Shown: positions 27,729 through 37,136, counted from the first letter of the stretch. The stretch is 64,000 bases of DNA from Klebsiella indica (GCF_005860775.1 NZ_VCHQ01000018.1:81499-145498); one strand, 5' to 3'. Numbers and translations are program-made. Notes: generated by a model from the letters alone, not told the origin.

Positions 27729-28873
27729 TCACGCCCCTCCCCGAAGATCACTTTTTCACCCTGACGAAGTTTGCTGACGCCAGCCGTGACCACCGCCTCT
27801 CCCGGATGGACACCTGACGTCACCAGAATGCCGGTTGCGGTATAGCCGCCGAGCGTCACCGGTCGCAGCTGCAATTGCTGACTGGTCCTGTCGACCACGA
27901 ACACCGCGGGCTTGCCATTCTCCCTGGTCAGGGCCGAGGCCGGAAGCAACATCATGGCCGGTCCGCTGCCGGGTAATTCGACGTTGACGCTGGCGCCCAG
28001 CGCCATCGCCGGAGGAGGATTATCAAGGGTGATGCGAACGCGCCACGTCCGCGTCTGCGGATCCGCCTGCGGGCTGATATCGCGGAGGCGGCCGCTGGCG
28101 CGGATCGCCGGATCGGCGATTAACGCTACGCTGAATGTACCGCTATTGTGGGAAAACACCTGCGGATCCGCCACGTCTATAATGGCATCTCGTCCGTTGC
28201 TGGCCGCCAGCGTCACTACCGTCTGCCCGGCGCTGACCACCTGTCCCGGTTCCGCGCTCACCCCGGTCACGATGCCGGCTGACGGCGCAATCAGATGCGT
28301 CCAGTTCAGATTTTCCCTGGCCGTATTCAATGCGGCTTCGGCGCTCTGACGCCTTGAGACTGCCGTCTGCCAGTCCGAGCGGGCCGAATCCAGCTGCACG
28401 CGGGCAATGGCCCCGGAAGGCATCAGCGCACTCATTCGCCGTAGATTAAGCGCAGCCAGGCGCTCTGCGGCCCGGGCGCTGTCCAGATCGGCGCGAGCGC
28501 TGTCGAGCTGATTCTGAAAAGTGCCACTCTCCAGCGTGCCGAGCGTCTCGCCAGCCGTCACCGGGTCACCCACATCAACCGGGCGCGTCAGCAAACGTCC
28601 GTCAAGGCGAAACCCGAGCGTTACCTCATCGTGCGGACGGATTTCACCGGTCTGAGTGAAAATGCTGCTCCGTGAGGGTGGCGGCGCCAGAATAGTTCTG
28701 ACCGGCCGCGGCGCAGGTGGCGTCTTTTGTGGCTTATCGCCGCAGGCGGTTAAAACCAGGATAACCGGCAGCGCCAACATACCGTAACAGAGCGATGCCG
28801 GAAGGTGCGGTGTAGAGAGGAGGCGAAATATCTGTCGCAGGCAGTCGGACAGACCGGGAAAATTTTTCGTCAT
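27725..28873 (-). CDS. RND periplasmic adaptor lipoprotein (membrane fusion protein)
   Basis: A roughly 382-residue adaptor that links the RND pump to an outer-membrane channel. The start at ATG 28873 has AAGGAG 7 nt upstream. A lipoprotein signal with lipobox LTAC is followed by the family layout: beta-barrel strand GEIRPHDEVTLGFRLDGRL, lipoyl half-motifs (VDVGDPVTAGETLGTLES and LIAPSAGIVTGVSAEPGQVV), an alpha-helical hairpin of Ala/Arg-rich helices (residues ~100-165), then membrane-proximal strands. It is the first gene of the pump operon. Three TGTCAGGA repeats just upstream (28917-28958) suggest control by the neighbouring two-component system. Confidence 0.9.
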   Translation of the reverse strand: MTKNFPGLSDCLRQIFRLLSTPHLPASLCYGMLALPVILVLTACGDKPQKTPPAPRPVRTILAPPPSRSSIFTQTGEIRPHDEVTLGFRLDGRLLTRPVDVGDPVTAGETLGTLESGTFQNQLDSARADLDSARAAERLAALNLRRMSALMPSGAIARVQLDSARSDWQTAVSRRQSAEAALNTARENLNWTHLIAPSAGIVTGVSAEPGQVVSAGQTVVTLAASNGRDAIIDVADPQVFSHNSGTFSVALIADPAIRASGRLRDISPQADPQTRTWRVRITLDNPPPAMALGASVNVELPGSGPAMMLLPASALTRENGKPAVFVVDRTSQQLQLRPVTLGGYTATGILVTSGVHPGEAVVTAGVSKLRQGEKVIFGEGRE

Positions 28874-28916
28874 GACGGCGCTCCTTAACAAAGTCACGGT
28901 CATTAAACCGAAACAG

Positions 28917-28956
28917 TGTCAGGATTGATCCCTGCATTCTGTCAGGAAACTGTCAG
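28917..28956 (+). promoter_or_regulatory. TGTCAG tandem repeats, predicted response-regulator operator (pump operon)
   Basis: Three copies of TGTCAGGA start at 28917, 28940 and 28951. The last two are 11 bp apart (one helical turn), as in the pho box (CTGTCATAAAT-type) bound by PhoB/OmpR-family dimers; the first is two turns away. They lie 44 bp or more upstream of the adaptor start codon. The same pattern occurs upstream of the response regulator and MipA genes (30848-30886), so an autoregulated regulon is likely. Confidence 0.6.
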
Positions 28957-28966
28957 GACGCCAGGT

Positions 28967-30148
28967 TTATTCCCGCGCCTTTCCACCGGGCAGCGTAATA
29001 ATAATAACCAGCCCGCCGCTTTCTCCCTGTCTGGCTTGAATACCGCCGCCGTGTGCCGCGCAGATCCCTCTGGCTATGGACAACCCCAGGCCGCTGCCGC
29101 CAGAGTGCCGCGCCCGCGAAGACTCTCCCCGGGTGAAGCGCTCAAACATCGCCGGCAGAAACTCTGCCGGTACGCCCGGCCCGTGGTCACGGAAAATCAT
29201 CTCGCATCCTGCCGACGTCTTGCGGGCCACGGCCGTCAGCACGCCCCCCTCTGCCGCATAGCGCAGGGCGTTTTCCATCACAATCGTGACCACCTGTCCC
29301 AGCCGAACCGGATCAACCTCGCACAGGCACGGAGCCTGCGAGGCAACGGTGATAACCATACCCACGCTCTGCGCCTGTGGACTCAGCCAGATAGCCCGTT
29401 CACGCAGCAGCGCGGTAAGGTCGGTTACCGATTTATGCAGGCTAAGTTGACCGGCGTCGGCCAGCGACAACAAGTGCAGTTCATCCGTTAACTGGCGAAG
29501 GAGCTGCAGTTGCTTCATCACCATCGCCAGTTGCTTCGGTTCCGGAAGGAACACGCCGTCCATCATCCCCTGCAGACGACCAATGGCCGCCGTCAACGGC
29601 GAGCGAAGCTCATGGGCCATCGCCACGTGGGAAGCCCGCAGTTCCCGCTCGTAGCGGGCCAGTTGCATCATCATGGCATTGAAATCCTGGGTAAACCGCG
29701 CCATTTCCAGCGGCGTGTTATCCACCGGCGCCGCCCGGGCGGTAAAATCGCCTTTGGAGACCGACCCGGCAGCCGTAGCCAGGTGGCTGAACTGGACGGA
29801 CAGCGGCCTGGCGGCGCGCAGCCCCAGCACCACAATGAAAGGAATGATGACCACCACCAGGATGCCCACCGTCAGCCAGTCCGCGGAAGCGATTGAGGGA
29901 TCGGAATAACTGATCCCCCACCACGCATCGACAATTTCATGAAAGCGGGCCGGATTGGTTTCCGGATGCAGACGTAGAAGCGCAAACTCGGCGCGCAAGG
30001 CCGGTGGCATATGGTGCTGTATCCACAGGCTCTCCACGGCGAAACGCAGCCACATGCACAGCGCAATCACCACCACGGAACCGACAGCCAGCGCCAGAAT
30101 TCGCACGCAAATCCAGCGCCACAGGGTCTGCTGCTGTAATGTCTTCAT
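28967..30148 (-). CDS. Sensor histidine kinase
   Basis: A 393-residue inner-membrane kinase. Two membrane helices (about residues 14-33 and 125-145) enclose a short periplasmic sensor domain. A HAMP linker follows (LATAAGSVSKGDFTARA), then the phospho-accepting histidine in the H-box MAHELRSPLTAAIGRL, the N-box (VTIVMENALRYA), the G1 motif DHGPGVP and G2 motif GGSGLGLSIARGI. Architecture is that of BaeS/CpxA-like kinases. It overlaps the response regulator gene by 4 bp (ATGA), so both are translated together. The signal is likely envelope damage or the exported compound, by analogy. Confidence 0.93.
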   Translation of the reverse strand: MKTLQQQTLWRWICVRILALAVGSVVVIALCMWLRFAVESLWIQHHMPPALRAEFALLRLHPETNPARFHEIVDAWWGISYSDPSIASADWLTVGILVVVIIPFIVVLGLRAARPLSVQFSHLATAAGSVSKGDFTARAAPVDNTPLEMARFTQDFNAMMMQLARYERELRASHVAMAHELRSPLTAAIGRLQGMMDGVFLPEPKQLAMVMKQLQLLRQLTDELHLLSLADAGQLSLHKSVTDLTALLRERAIWLSPQAQSVGMVITVASQAPCLCEVDPVRLGQVVTIVMENALRYAAEGGVLTAVARKTSAGCEMIFRDHGPGVPAEFLPAMFERFTRGESSRARHSGGSGLGLSIARGICAAHGGGIQARQGESGGLVIIITLPGGKARE

Positions 30149-30837
30149 GGCTGACGGAACCGGTAGCCTACGCCCCGGACGTTCACCAGCACATGATGAA
30201 TACCGGCCGTTTCCAGTTTTTTACGCAGGTTATAGACGTGAGTGTCGACCGCTCTTTCCAGCGCATCGCTTTCGGGCAGGCAGCGCTCCAGTAGCTCCTG
30301 ACGTGAAAATGGGCGCACTGGCGCCGCCATCAGCGTCGAAAGCAGGCTGAACTCTGTCGGGGTGAGTTCCAGCGCCTGCCCTTCTCCGTCTGCTGAACGG
30401 ATCATCGCCGTCATCATCGCCGTGTTGACCTCCAGGCCCTGCCAGCGTAAAGCACGAACCTCAGGCTCCTGGGTCGCCCTTCTCAGCACGGCCTGCACCC
30501 TTGCCACGACTTCGCCCGGGTTATAGGGTTTGACCACATAATCATCGGCGCCGTAGCGCAGGGCGCCGATTTTATCCGGCGCATCTCCCATCGCTGTCAC
30601 CATAATAACGGGGATATTGCCTTTGCGCCGTATGGCTGCCAGAACTTCGGTGCCATTCATCCCCGGCAGCATGACGTCAAGAAGAATAAGATCCGGAGTG
30701 AGTCGCTGGCTCATTTCCAGGCCTGAAGGACCGTCGCCCGCCACCCACACTTCATAGTTTTCACGTCGCAGATAGGCGTCGAGTACATCCGCCGCATCCG
30801 CATCATCTTCAATAATCAGTATTCGTTTTCCTGACAT
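30145..30837 (-). CDS. OmpR/PhoB-family response regulator
   Basis: A 230-residue response regulator. The receiver domain has the acidic pocket IEDDADAAD, the phosphorylated aspartate in LILLDVMLPGMNG, the conserved Thr in VTAMGDAPDK and Lys in VVKPYNPGEV. The C-terminal winged helix contains ELTPTEFSLLSTLMAAP and VDTHVYNLRKKLE. ATG 30837 is preferred over the GTG at 30846 since AGGGTG stands at proper distance. OmpR/PhoB winged helices bind direct repeats with about 11-bp spacing, exactly what is seen at 28917-28956 and 30848-30886. Confidence 0.94.
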   Translation of the reverse strand: MSGKRILIIEDDADAADVLDAYLRRENYEVWVAGDGPSGLEMSQRLTPDLILLDVMLPGMNGTEVLAAIRRKGNIPVIMVTAMGDAPDKIGALRYGADDYVVKPYNPGEVVARVQAVLRRATQEPEVRALRWQGLEVNTAMMTAMIRSADGEGQALELTPTEFSLLSTLMAAPVRPFSRQELLERCLPESDALERAVDTHVYNLRKKLETAGIHHVLVNVRGVGYRFRQP

Positions 30838-30847
30838 TGCTGGCACC

Positions 30848-30886
30848 CTGACCGTTTCTTCATAAAGCCCTGACAGTTTACTGACA
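30848..30886 (-). promoter_or_regulatory. TGTCAG tandem repeats, predicted response-regulator operator (regulator/mipA)
   Basis: Read on the minus strand, TGTCAG begins at 30886 and again at 30875, 11 bp apart, with AAAC between them as in the pump-operon site; a third, weaker copy (GGTCAG) begins at 30853, two turns further. A TATACT hexamer at 30896-30901 could be the -10 box of the plus-strand mipA-like gene, which would put the repeats over its -35 region, as expected for an activator. The site can also serve the divergent regulator-kinase operon. Confidence 0.6.
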
Positions 30887-30959
30887 CTGCCTCTCTATAC
30901 TCACCTGGCATTTACGGCCACCGCGGCTCACGGTCCGTTAACGATTCAGGTGTGGAGGA

Positions 30960-31754
30960 ATGATGATGATAACCAGAAAAATAGTGTTGTACATGGTGTG
31001 TTTTACCCTGACCGGCACAGCCACTGTCGTCCAGGCTGATGAGAGCGATCCCGCGCAGCCCACTTTTTCACTGGGGCTGGCCGGACAAAGCCTGCCCCGT
31101 TATAGCGGTTCCGATCAGCGCCACTGGCAGGTGGTTCCCCTGATCCAGGGGCGTGACGGCGCATTTTTTGTCGATAGCCAAAAGGGGCTGGGTTACGACC
31201 TGCAGAGTGAAAATGGCTTTTACCTGGAACATACGCTGGGTTATAGCCTTGGGCGTGCGGATCGGAATTCGGACTGGCGCGACGGGAGCAACAAACTTAA
31301 AGGCATGGGAAACATAAAAGCGACGATCAATACCGCCTTCGCTCTGGGCTGGACGATCGCCCCCTGGTTGACGGTGGAAGGCAAAGCGACGCTCCCCCTG
31401 AGCGACAGTCAGGGCGTGAACTATCAGGCTTCCGCCACGCTGATTCCCCTACAGAGTGATACCGATACTGTCGCCCTGAGCGCTGCGGCGCTGTTTGGCG
31501 ACAATCGCTATATGAACACCTTCTACGGCGTCAGCGCCCGGCAAAGTCGCGGCACAGGCTATGCGCAATATCATGCCGCCGGAGGGTTTTACGGGACAGA
31601 CACCAGTCTGACCTGGAACCACCAGTTCACTCCTCACTGGAGCGCCCTGGTCAGCGCTGATTACGTCTGGCTGGATAAACATGCAGAAAACAGCCCGATT
31701 GTGTTTCGTCGTAACAACACGTCAGCGACCCTCGGCGTGCTCTATACTTTTTGA
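30960..31754 (+). CDS. MipA/OmpV-family outer-membrane protein
   Basis: A roughly 264-residue outer-membrane beta-barrel protein. The signal peptide (IVLYMVCFTLTGTATVVQA, cleaved before DESDP) is followed by the family pattern: SLGLAGQSLPRYSGSDQRHW, VVPLIQGRDGAFFVDSQKGLGY, alternating strands with many aromatic residues, and a terminal Phe (LGVLYTF). MipA/OmpV proteins are linked to scaffolding of murein enzymes or to antimicrobial and osmotic response. Three ATG codons in a row follow GGAGG; the third (30966) has the best spacing. It is divergent from the regulator-kinase operon and shares its operator. It may form the outer-membrane side of the response, but it is not a TolC-type channel. 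Confidence 0.88.
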   Translation: MMMITRKIVLYMVCFTLTGTATVVQADESDPAQPTFSLGLAGQSLPRYSGSDQRHWQVVPLIQGRDGAFFVDSQKGLGYDLQSENGFYLEHTLGYSLGRADRNSDWRDGSNKLKGMGNIKATINTAFALGWTIAPWLTVEGKATLPLSDSQGVNYQASATLIPLQSDTDTVALSAAALFGDNRYMNTFYGVSARQSRGTGYAQYHAAGGFYGTDTSLTWNHQFTPHWSALVSADYVWLDKHAENSPIVFRRNNTSATLGVLYTF

Positions 31755-31812
31755 TCCCGTTTGTTAGTCAGCGGCTGGCCTCTTCCACGCCGCAAATATG
31801 CTGATTTCCCCC

Positions 31813-31848
31813 CGGCGCAGCCCGGATACCTGATCTGCGCCGCATTTT
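31813..31848 (+). terminator. Candidate terminator after the MipA-like gene
   Basis: A perfect 8-bp stem (CGGCGCAG and its complement, 31813-31820 and 31835-31842) with a 14-nt loop, followed by CATTTTCCTTT. It lies between two convergent genes. Confidence 0.45.
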
Positions 31849-31867
31849 CCTTTCGCAAAATAATGAG

Positions 31868-33841
31868 TTACGATCTCATCGCCGGATAGCGTTGGCGTAA
31901 CGCGGCGAAGATTCTCGACATTTGCTCGCCGGGCACCTGATTTTGGTTTACTTCCGCCGCCACAGCTTTAAACACCTGATGTTTAAGAAAATGACGCCAT
32001 CCTGTGGGTGCCTCAGCCAGAAATCGTGTCAGCAATTGGTAGCGTTCCGGGGTCCATACCGCTTCAAATGCCGTTCGCGCCACGCCAAAGTCAAAGTGAC
32101 TGTCCGCTCGCTGTCTCAGCGCTTTGCGTAAGCATGCTGTCCCGACATCATCGATATCCTCGCCATTGATAACCACACCGTACTGTGTGCGGGCAGCATC
32201 AACGCTGACAAATCCACAGCGCACATCCTGCAGCACCGCCTGAGCACCACGCTCAACGGGCAGGCCATATCCCCCCGCGCCGGGCCCCCGAACCTCAACA
32301 ATATCGCCTGGCTGGCAGCGAATGACATCGGTGTTACCGTGTTCGATCACCTCACCATCACGCCAGGTACGGAAGTGTGACAAGCCCCCCGCCGCGCCCC
32401 CCAGCACGCCCGGTGAAGCAAATACCGAGCGATTGCGGTTGCGGGCGGTAACCAGCGTATCCGGCGCAAAAATCTCGAAAACCATTTCCGTGGCCAGGCC
32501 GCCGCGATAGCGCCCGGCGCCGGCGCTGTCAGGCACCAGACCATAGCGATGAAACTGAATAGGGACTTCGGCTTCGTTGATTTCAATCGGCGTGTTTTTC
32601 AGGAATGCGGATAAGCCGCCGGAACCGTCCGGGCCATCATGGCGCGGCGTACCGCCCGCACCACCGCCTACTGGCCCCAGAGACGCCACCACGCTGCGGT
32701 TTGCCGCATCGCTGGTACGAATGTTCATAATGGAGTTTCCCCCTGGCGAATTCGCGGGCAGACGTTCAGGTATCGCCTGCGAAAACACGCCGATAGTGGC
32801 TATCTGCGACAGCGCGCAGGTCAGGGAACGCATCCCTACTGCGGCTGGCGCTTCGCAGTTCATGACCGTTCCAGGAGGCAGGATAGCGCGCGTAGGCCGT
32901 AGCGTACCGGCATTCAGCAGCAGGTTTCGATCCAACGTCGACAGGACATAAGTGACCCCTACCAGCGCCAGCGGGTGCCGTTCACGTCCGCCTGTCGGCA
33001 TGTTCAGCGAAGAGGCCAGTTGCGGATCGCTTCCGGTGTAATCCAGCTCCAGCGTTTCGCCCTGCACCCGCAGCGTGATGGCTACCCGGCAGGGGAAGCC
33101 TCCTTCGCCATCTTCATCCGCAAAGTCGGCATAAAAATATTCGCCGTCGGGAATGGTGGCAATAATGCTACGCGCCTGACGTTCGGCATAATCAAGGATA
33201 CCGTCGATCCCCTGGCGAAAATCCTCCACGCCAAAACGGGCAAGAATGTCATGAATTTTACGTTCCCCGACATTCACTGAGGCCAGTTGCGCTTTGAAAT
33301 CGCCCCAGTTCTGATCCGGAACGCGTACGTTAAGCCGCATAATGCGCGCCACTTCGTCGTTCAGCTCGCCATTGCGCACAATTTTCAGCGGCGGAATGCG
33401 TATGCCTTCCTGCACGATATCGGTAAGGGAACGCGAGAGCGATGCCGGTACCGCCCCGCCAACGTCAGTGTTATGAATATGACCAACAACGAAGCAGACG
33501 ATCTCTCCCTGATGAAACACCGGTTTCCAGATATGAATATCAGGCGTATGGGTCGCCACATTACCGGCATACGAGTCGTTGGTGATGCAGATATCCCCTT
33601 CATCATACTGGTCGATCAGCGCCAGCACCGGGCCGTAATCAATACCGCTGTACCAGGGCGCCCCAAAGCGACGCGGTGAAGCGAAGGCCAGCCCGTCCGG
33701 GCTGACAATCTGGCATGAGAAGTCTTCGGTTTCTTTAACAAACGTCGAGTGTGCGGTTCGCATCAGGGTAAACGCCATCGCATCGGCGGCAGCCGCGCAA
33801 TAGTTAGCGAGAATTTGCAGGTTACGTCCGTCAATCGCCAT
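31868..33841 (-). CDS. Hydantoinase B/oxoprolinase family subunit
   Basis: A 657-residue HyuB-type subunit, cytoplasmic partner of HyuA. Motifs: MRTAHSTFVKETEDFSCQIV, DICITNDSYAGNVATHTPDI, VVGHIHNTDVGG, RNRNRSVFASPGVLGG and the glycine-rich GPGAGGYGLP near the C-terminus. These complexes open cyclic amides (hydantoins, N-methylhydantoin, 5-oxoproline) at the cost of ATP, or carboxylate acetone-like compounds. The start overlaps the HyuA stop by 11 bp, indicating translational coupling. It is the last gene of the long minus-strand cluster and is slightly longer than typical HyuB. Confidence 0.9.
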   Translation of the reverse strand: MAIDGRNLQILANYCAAAADAMAFTLMRTAHSTFVKETEDFSCQIVSPDGLAFASPRRFGAPWYSGIDYGPVLALIDQYDEGDICITNDSYAGNVATHTPDIHIWKPVFHQGEIVCFVVGHIHNTDVGGAVPASLSRSLTDIVQEGIRIPPLKIVRNGELNDEVARIMRLNVRVPDQNWGDFKAQLASVNVGERKIHDILARFGVEDFRQGIDGILDYAERQARSIIATIPDGEYFYADFADEDGEGGFPCRVAITLRVQGETLELDYTGSDPQLASSLNMPTGGRERHPLALVGVTYVLSTLDRNLLLNAGTLRPTRAILPPGTVMNCEAPAAVGMRSLTCALSQIATIGVFSQAIPERLPANSPGGNSIMNIRTSDAANRSVVASLGPVGGGAGGTPRHDGPDGSGGLSAFLKNTPIEINEAEVPIQFHRYGLVPDSAGAGRYRGGLATEMVFEIFAPDTLVTARNRNRSVFASPGVLGGAAGGLSHFRTWRDGEVIEHGNTDVIRCQPGDIVEVRGPGAGGYGLPVERGAQAVLQDVRCGFVSVDAARTQYGVVINGEDIDDVGTACLRKALRQRADSHFDFGVARTAFEAVWTPERYQLLTRFLAEAPTGWRHFLKHQVFKAVAAEVNQNQVPGEQMSRIFAALRQRYPAMRS

Positions 33842-35888
33842 CTTGGCTCACCTCCAGCGAAGTAATCAGTAAATTGCCAAATTCATCGACCCTTACCTGC
33901 ATCTGCGGCGGCACACAGGTGGTGCAGTCGTCCTGGGCAATAATCACCGGGCCGGTCAGTTGATGCCCGGCCCCAAGAGTCGCGCGGGCGACCACATCGA
34001 CCTGATGCTGCGCACCGTCGATCCAGACGTGGGTCTGTTTCGCCGCCACTACCGGTCCGCTGGCCGCGGGCACACGATTCAATGCGGGCTTCGGTGTGGG
34101 CGAGACGATAACCAGACGCAGGTTGATAATCTGCACCGGTGCGCTGACGTCACTGTGACCGAACATTTGTTGATGCTGACGATCAAAAGCGGCGTGCAGG
34201 GCATTGACGTTGGCTTGTGTCAACCATGCTTCTTCAAGCGCAACCTCAATTTCAAAGGACTGCCCGCGATAACGCATATCCGCGCTATAGTGCAAAGTGA
34301 ACGGCATCTCCACCCCGTGCTGCTCATGCAGCCAGCGCCGGGCTTGCTGATTCAGGGCTTCAGCTTCGGTCGCCAGCGAGTCCGCCAGGTTAGCATCCAG
34401 TTCGCCGTAGAGAGTGCGGATAAAGTCATTGCGGATATCCGCCACTAATCCGCCCAGTGCTGACAGCACGCCTGGCGTCGGCGGGACAATCACCCCTTTC
34501 ATATTCAGTTCGCGCGCCAGGAAACACCCCATCATCGGCCCCGCGCCACCAAATGCAAGGAACCAGAATTCACGCGGATCGAGACCAAAGCGCGACAGCA
34601 ATCCGTTGGTATCGCCGTACATACTGGAGATCGCCAGCTCAATGGCGGTTTCCGCCGTCTCTTCTACTGTGATATTGAGGGCATCCGCCAGCGGCTGCCA
34701 GGCGGCGCGAGCCGCGCCAACGTCTACCTGCACGGCATTGTAACCGAGATCGCCGTGACCAATCATTCCGCAGACGGCAAAAGCATCGGTGGCAGTTGGC
34801 TGCGTGCCGCCGCGCTGGAAGCAAACCGGTCCCGGCAAAGACCCCGCGCTGTCCGGCCCCATCTGCAATACGCCCTGGTTATCGATCCAGGCCAGCGTTC
34901 CGCCGCCTTGCCCGACGGAGGTCACCGCCACCGAAGGAATATAGATAGGGAAATCACCGATGATTTCACCGTTCCCCTGCGCCACCTTACCGTCAATGAT
35001 CACCGCCACATCGGCGCTGGTGCCACCGATATCGAGGCTGAGAATTTTGTCAAAACCGCAGGTACTGGCGAAAAAACTGGCGCCGATCACTCCGGATGCC
35101 GTCCCCGACAGCACCATCTGCACGCATTCGCTTTTCGCCTGCTCAACCCCCATGACTCCCCCATTGGATTTGGTTATCCTCGGCGGTGGCGCAACACCCA
35201 TGGTTTTTAAGGCGCGTTCAAACGATTCGAGATAATGGATAACCATCGGCTGCACATAGGCGTTGATGGTGGCGGTGATAGTGCGTTCATACTCGCGGAT
35301 GATTGGCCAGATATCCGCCGAGCACGAGGTCAGTAGCTCAGGCGCCTGTGCATTAATGATCGCCTTGACCCGGGCTTCATTGTGGCGATTGCGATAGCTG
35401 TGCAGCAACGCCACCACAATTCCCTGACACCCCGCCGCTCTTGCGCCGGCAATGGCATCCAGCACACTCTGATGATCGACCGCTTGCAGCACGTTGCCGT
35501 GGCGATCGGTCCGTTCTTTGATGGCAAAAACCCGGTCACGAGATATCAGCGGGGTGGGTCGGCGTGAAAACAGATCGTGAATATGCGGTATTTTCAGACG
35601 CGCCAGTTCCAGCACATCGCAGAATCCTTTCGTCGCAAATAGCGCCAGTTTGACACCTCGTCGCTGGATCACGGCGTTGATACCTACCGTGGTGCCATGC
35701 GTGAAGTAGCTGACCTGCTGTGGGGCGATGCCGGCACGCTGCTCCAGTTGTGCCAACCCGGTAAGGATTTCACGCCCTGGCTGGTCCGGCCGCGATAACA
35801 CTTTCAAAGTGTGGATCTGGTTCGTTTGCTCATCAAGGACGGCAAAATCGGTAAAAGAGCCACCAATATCTACGCCAACACGATACAT
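33831..35888 (-). CDS. Hydantoinase A/oxoprolinase family subunit
   Basis: A 685-residue HyuA-type subunit with an actin-like ATPase fold. The phosphate-1 loop is at the very start (VGVDIGGSFTDFAVLDEQ), the second conserved block is YFTHGTTVGINAVIQRRG, the third is ILSLDIGGTSADVAVI, and SVGQGGGTLAWID with LAFGGAGPMMG complete the family pattern. It should hydrolyse ATP to activate a cyclic amide or ketone for the HyuB subunit. It lies 14 bp after the GNAT gene. The exact substrate cannot be told from the sequence. Confidence 0.92.
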   Translation of the reverse strand: MYRVGVDIGGSFTDFAVLDEQTNQIHTLKVLSRPDQPGREILTGLAQLEQRAGIAPQQVSYFTHGTTVGINAVIQRRGVKLALFATKGFCDVLELARLKIPHIHDLFSRRPTPLISRDRVFAIKERTDRHGNVLQAVDHQSVLDAIAGARAAGCQGIVVALLHSYRNRHNEARVKAIINAQAPELLTSCSADIWPIIREYERTITATINAYVQPMVIHYLESFERALKTMGVAPPPRITKSNGGVMGVEQAKSECVQMVLSGTASGVIGASFFASTCGFDKILSLDIGGTSADVAVIIDGKVAQGNGEIIGDFPIYIPSVAVTSVGQGGGTLAWIDNQGVLQMGPDSAGSLPGPVCFQRGGTQPTATDAFAVCGMIGHGDLGYNAVQVDVGAARAAWQPLADALNITVEETAETAIELAISSMYGDTNGLLSRFGLDPREFWFLAFGGAGPMMGCFLARELNMKGVIVPPTPGVLSALGGLVADIRNDFIRTLYGELDANLADSLATEAEALNQQARRWLHEQHGVEMPFTLHYSADMRYRGQSFEIEVALEEAWLTQANVNALHAAFDRQHQQMFGHSDVSAPVQIINLRLVIVSPTPKPALNRVPAASGPVVAAKQTHVWIDGAQHQVDVVARATLGAGHQLTGPVIIAQDDCTTCVPPQMQVRVDEFGNLLITSLEVSQDGD

Positions 35889-35902
35889 AGTTTTTTCCGT
35901 TG

Positions 35903-36349
35903 TCAGGAGGAAGGAAATTCCATCAACTTGTGGGGATCCTGCACCACGCGCCAGCCGAGTCGCTGATACAGCTGGTGGGCATCATTGGTAGAAAGCATCC
36001 AGCGGTGCACCGTTTGTAATTCCTGATGCGCACGCACACAAGTCGCCAGCCAACGACCAAGACCGTGGCCGCGCCAGTCCTCATCAATGATGACGTCACA
36101 TAACCAGCCAAAACGCGTGTAATCGGTCACCAGCCGGGCAAAACCGATCTGCCGCTGCTGCTGGTACAGACCAAAGGGCAGTGACCCGGCGATTGCGCGT
36201 TCTGTTTTTTCCCGGGTCTGGCCTTTCGCCCAGTAGGAACACTCCGCCAGTTGATAATGAATCCAGTCGATATCAAGGCGCTGACGTTGGGTGGAGACAA
36301 TGAAGCCATTGCGCTGCCACATCTGGTCGGGAATGGTAAAGGCTGTCAT
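35903..36349 (-). CDS. GNAT-family N-acetyltransferase
   Basis: A 148-residue single-domain acetyltransferase. The acetyl-CoA binding motif is VIIDEDWRGHGLGRWLATCV (R/Q-x-x-G-x-G form RGHGLG); the C-terminal LYQRLGWRV is the usual motif B end. It may acetylate an intermediate or detoxify the compound catabolised here. It lies 14 bp upstream of the HyuA gene and is probably cotranscribed with it. Confidence 0.87.
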   Translation of the reverse strand: MTAFTIPDQMWQRNGFIVSTQRQRLDIDWIHYQLAECSYWAKGQTREKTERAIAGSLPFGLYQQQRQIGFARLVTDYTRFGWLCDVIIDEDWRGHGLGRWLATCVRAHQELQTVHRWMLSTNDAHQLYQRLGWRVVQDPHKLMEFPSS

Positions 36350-36623
36350 AGCAACTCCTTGTAAAGTAATAGAATGAGTGTAACGGCTTCAGCACAAACG
36401 TCGCCGTTGAATCCACGACCTGAACAGCGAAGATAAAGGGAATTTTGGACGACGGAGAAATTTTATGCTGTCCAGATGGAGGGACAGATCGGGGTGGCAC
36501 GGTTTATCCGCGTAGGCAGAAGGCGGCGACCTCGCTCTTTTTGCGCGAATGCCGCACCGGAATATATCCATCTGCCTTTATGAACGAAATGAGATCCGGG
36601 CTGGCAACCCGATTAACGCAGAA

Positions 36624-37136
36624 TCACCCGCCAAAATCAGCCGAATTCTGCTTCATGATCAGCGATCTCAACGGCACGCTACTTTTCATGATCGGCGACT
36701 TGATCACGATATAACTGAAATACTTATCAATACCGATTTGCGCATCCAGCAACGTCTCGATCACATCCTGGTAATGCTCAATGCTACGGGTAATAAAGCG
36801 CAGCAAATAGTCGTAGCCCCCGGTAATCAAATGACACTCCATCAACTCATCCACATCGCGCATCGCGTTTTCGAATTTCATAAAATCTTCTCGCCGGTGG
36901 CCGGAAAGCGTGACTTCGGTGAAAACCGTCACAGAGTTGGTGATTTTGGTCAAATTGATATGGGCTTCATACCCGGAGATAAAACCCGCCTGCTCCAGGC
37001 GTTTTACCCGTTGCAGGCAAGGGCTGGGAGAAAGTCCGACGGCATCGGCCAGGTTAACGTTGCTGATACGGCCATCTTTTTGTAGTTGCACCAGAATATT
37101 GATATCGATGCGATCTAGTTTCATTAAGCCGTTCAT
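36624..37136 (-). CDS. Lrp/AsnC-family transcriptional regulator
   Basis: A 170-residue Lrp-type protein. The N-terminal HTH is clear (LDRIDINILVQLQKDGRISN, LADAVGLSPSPCLQRVKRLE), followed by the linker strand GFISGYEAHINLTKI and the C-terminal RAM/AsnC ligand domain (ECHLITGGYDYLLRF). ATG 37136 is preferred because GAGGGG lies just upstream. Regulators of this kind sense amino acids, and this one sits in the middle of the catabolic cluster, so local control by an amino-acid-like inducer is likely. The C-terminal tail is slightly longer than average. Confidence 0.92.
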   Translation of the reverse strand: MNGLMKLDRIDINILVQLQKDGRISNVNLADAVGLSPSPCLQRVKRLEQAGFISGYEAHINLTKITNSVTVFTEVTLSGHRREDFMKFENAMRDVDELMECHLITGGYDYLLRFITRSIEHYQDVIETLLDAQIGIDKYFSYIVIKSPIMKSSVPLRSLIMKQNSADFGG

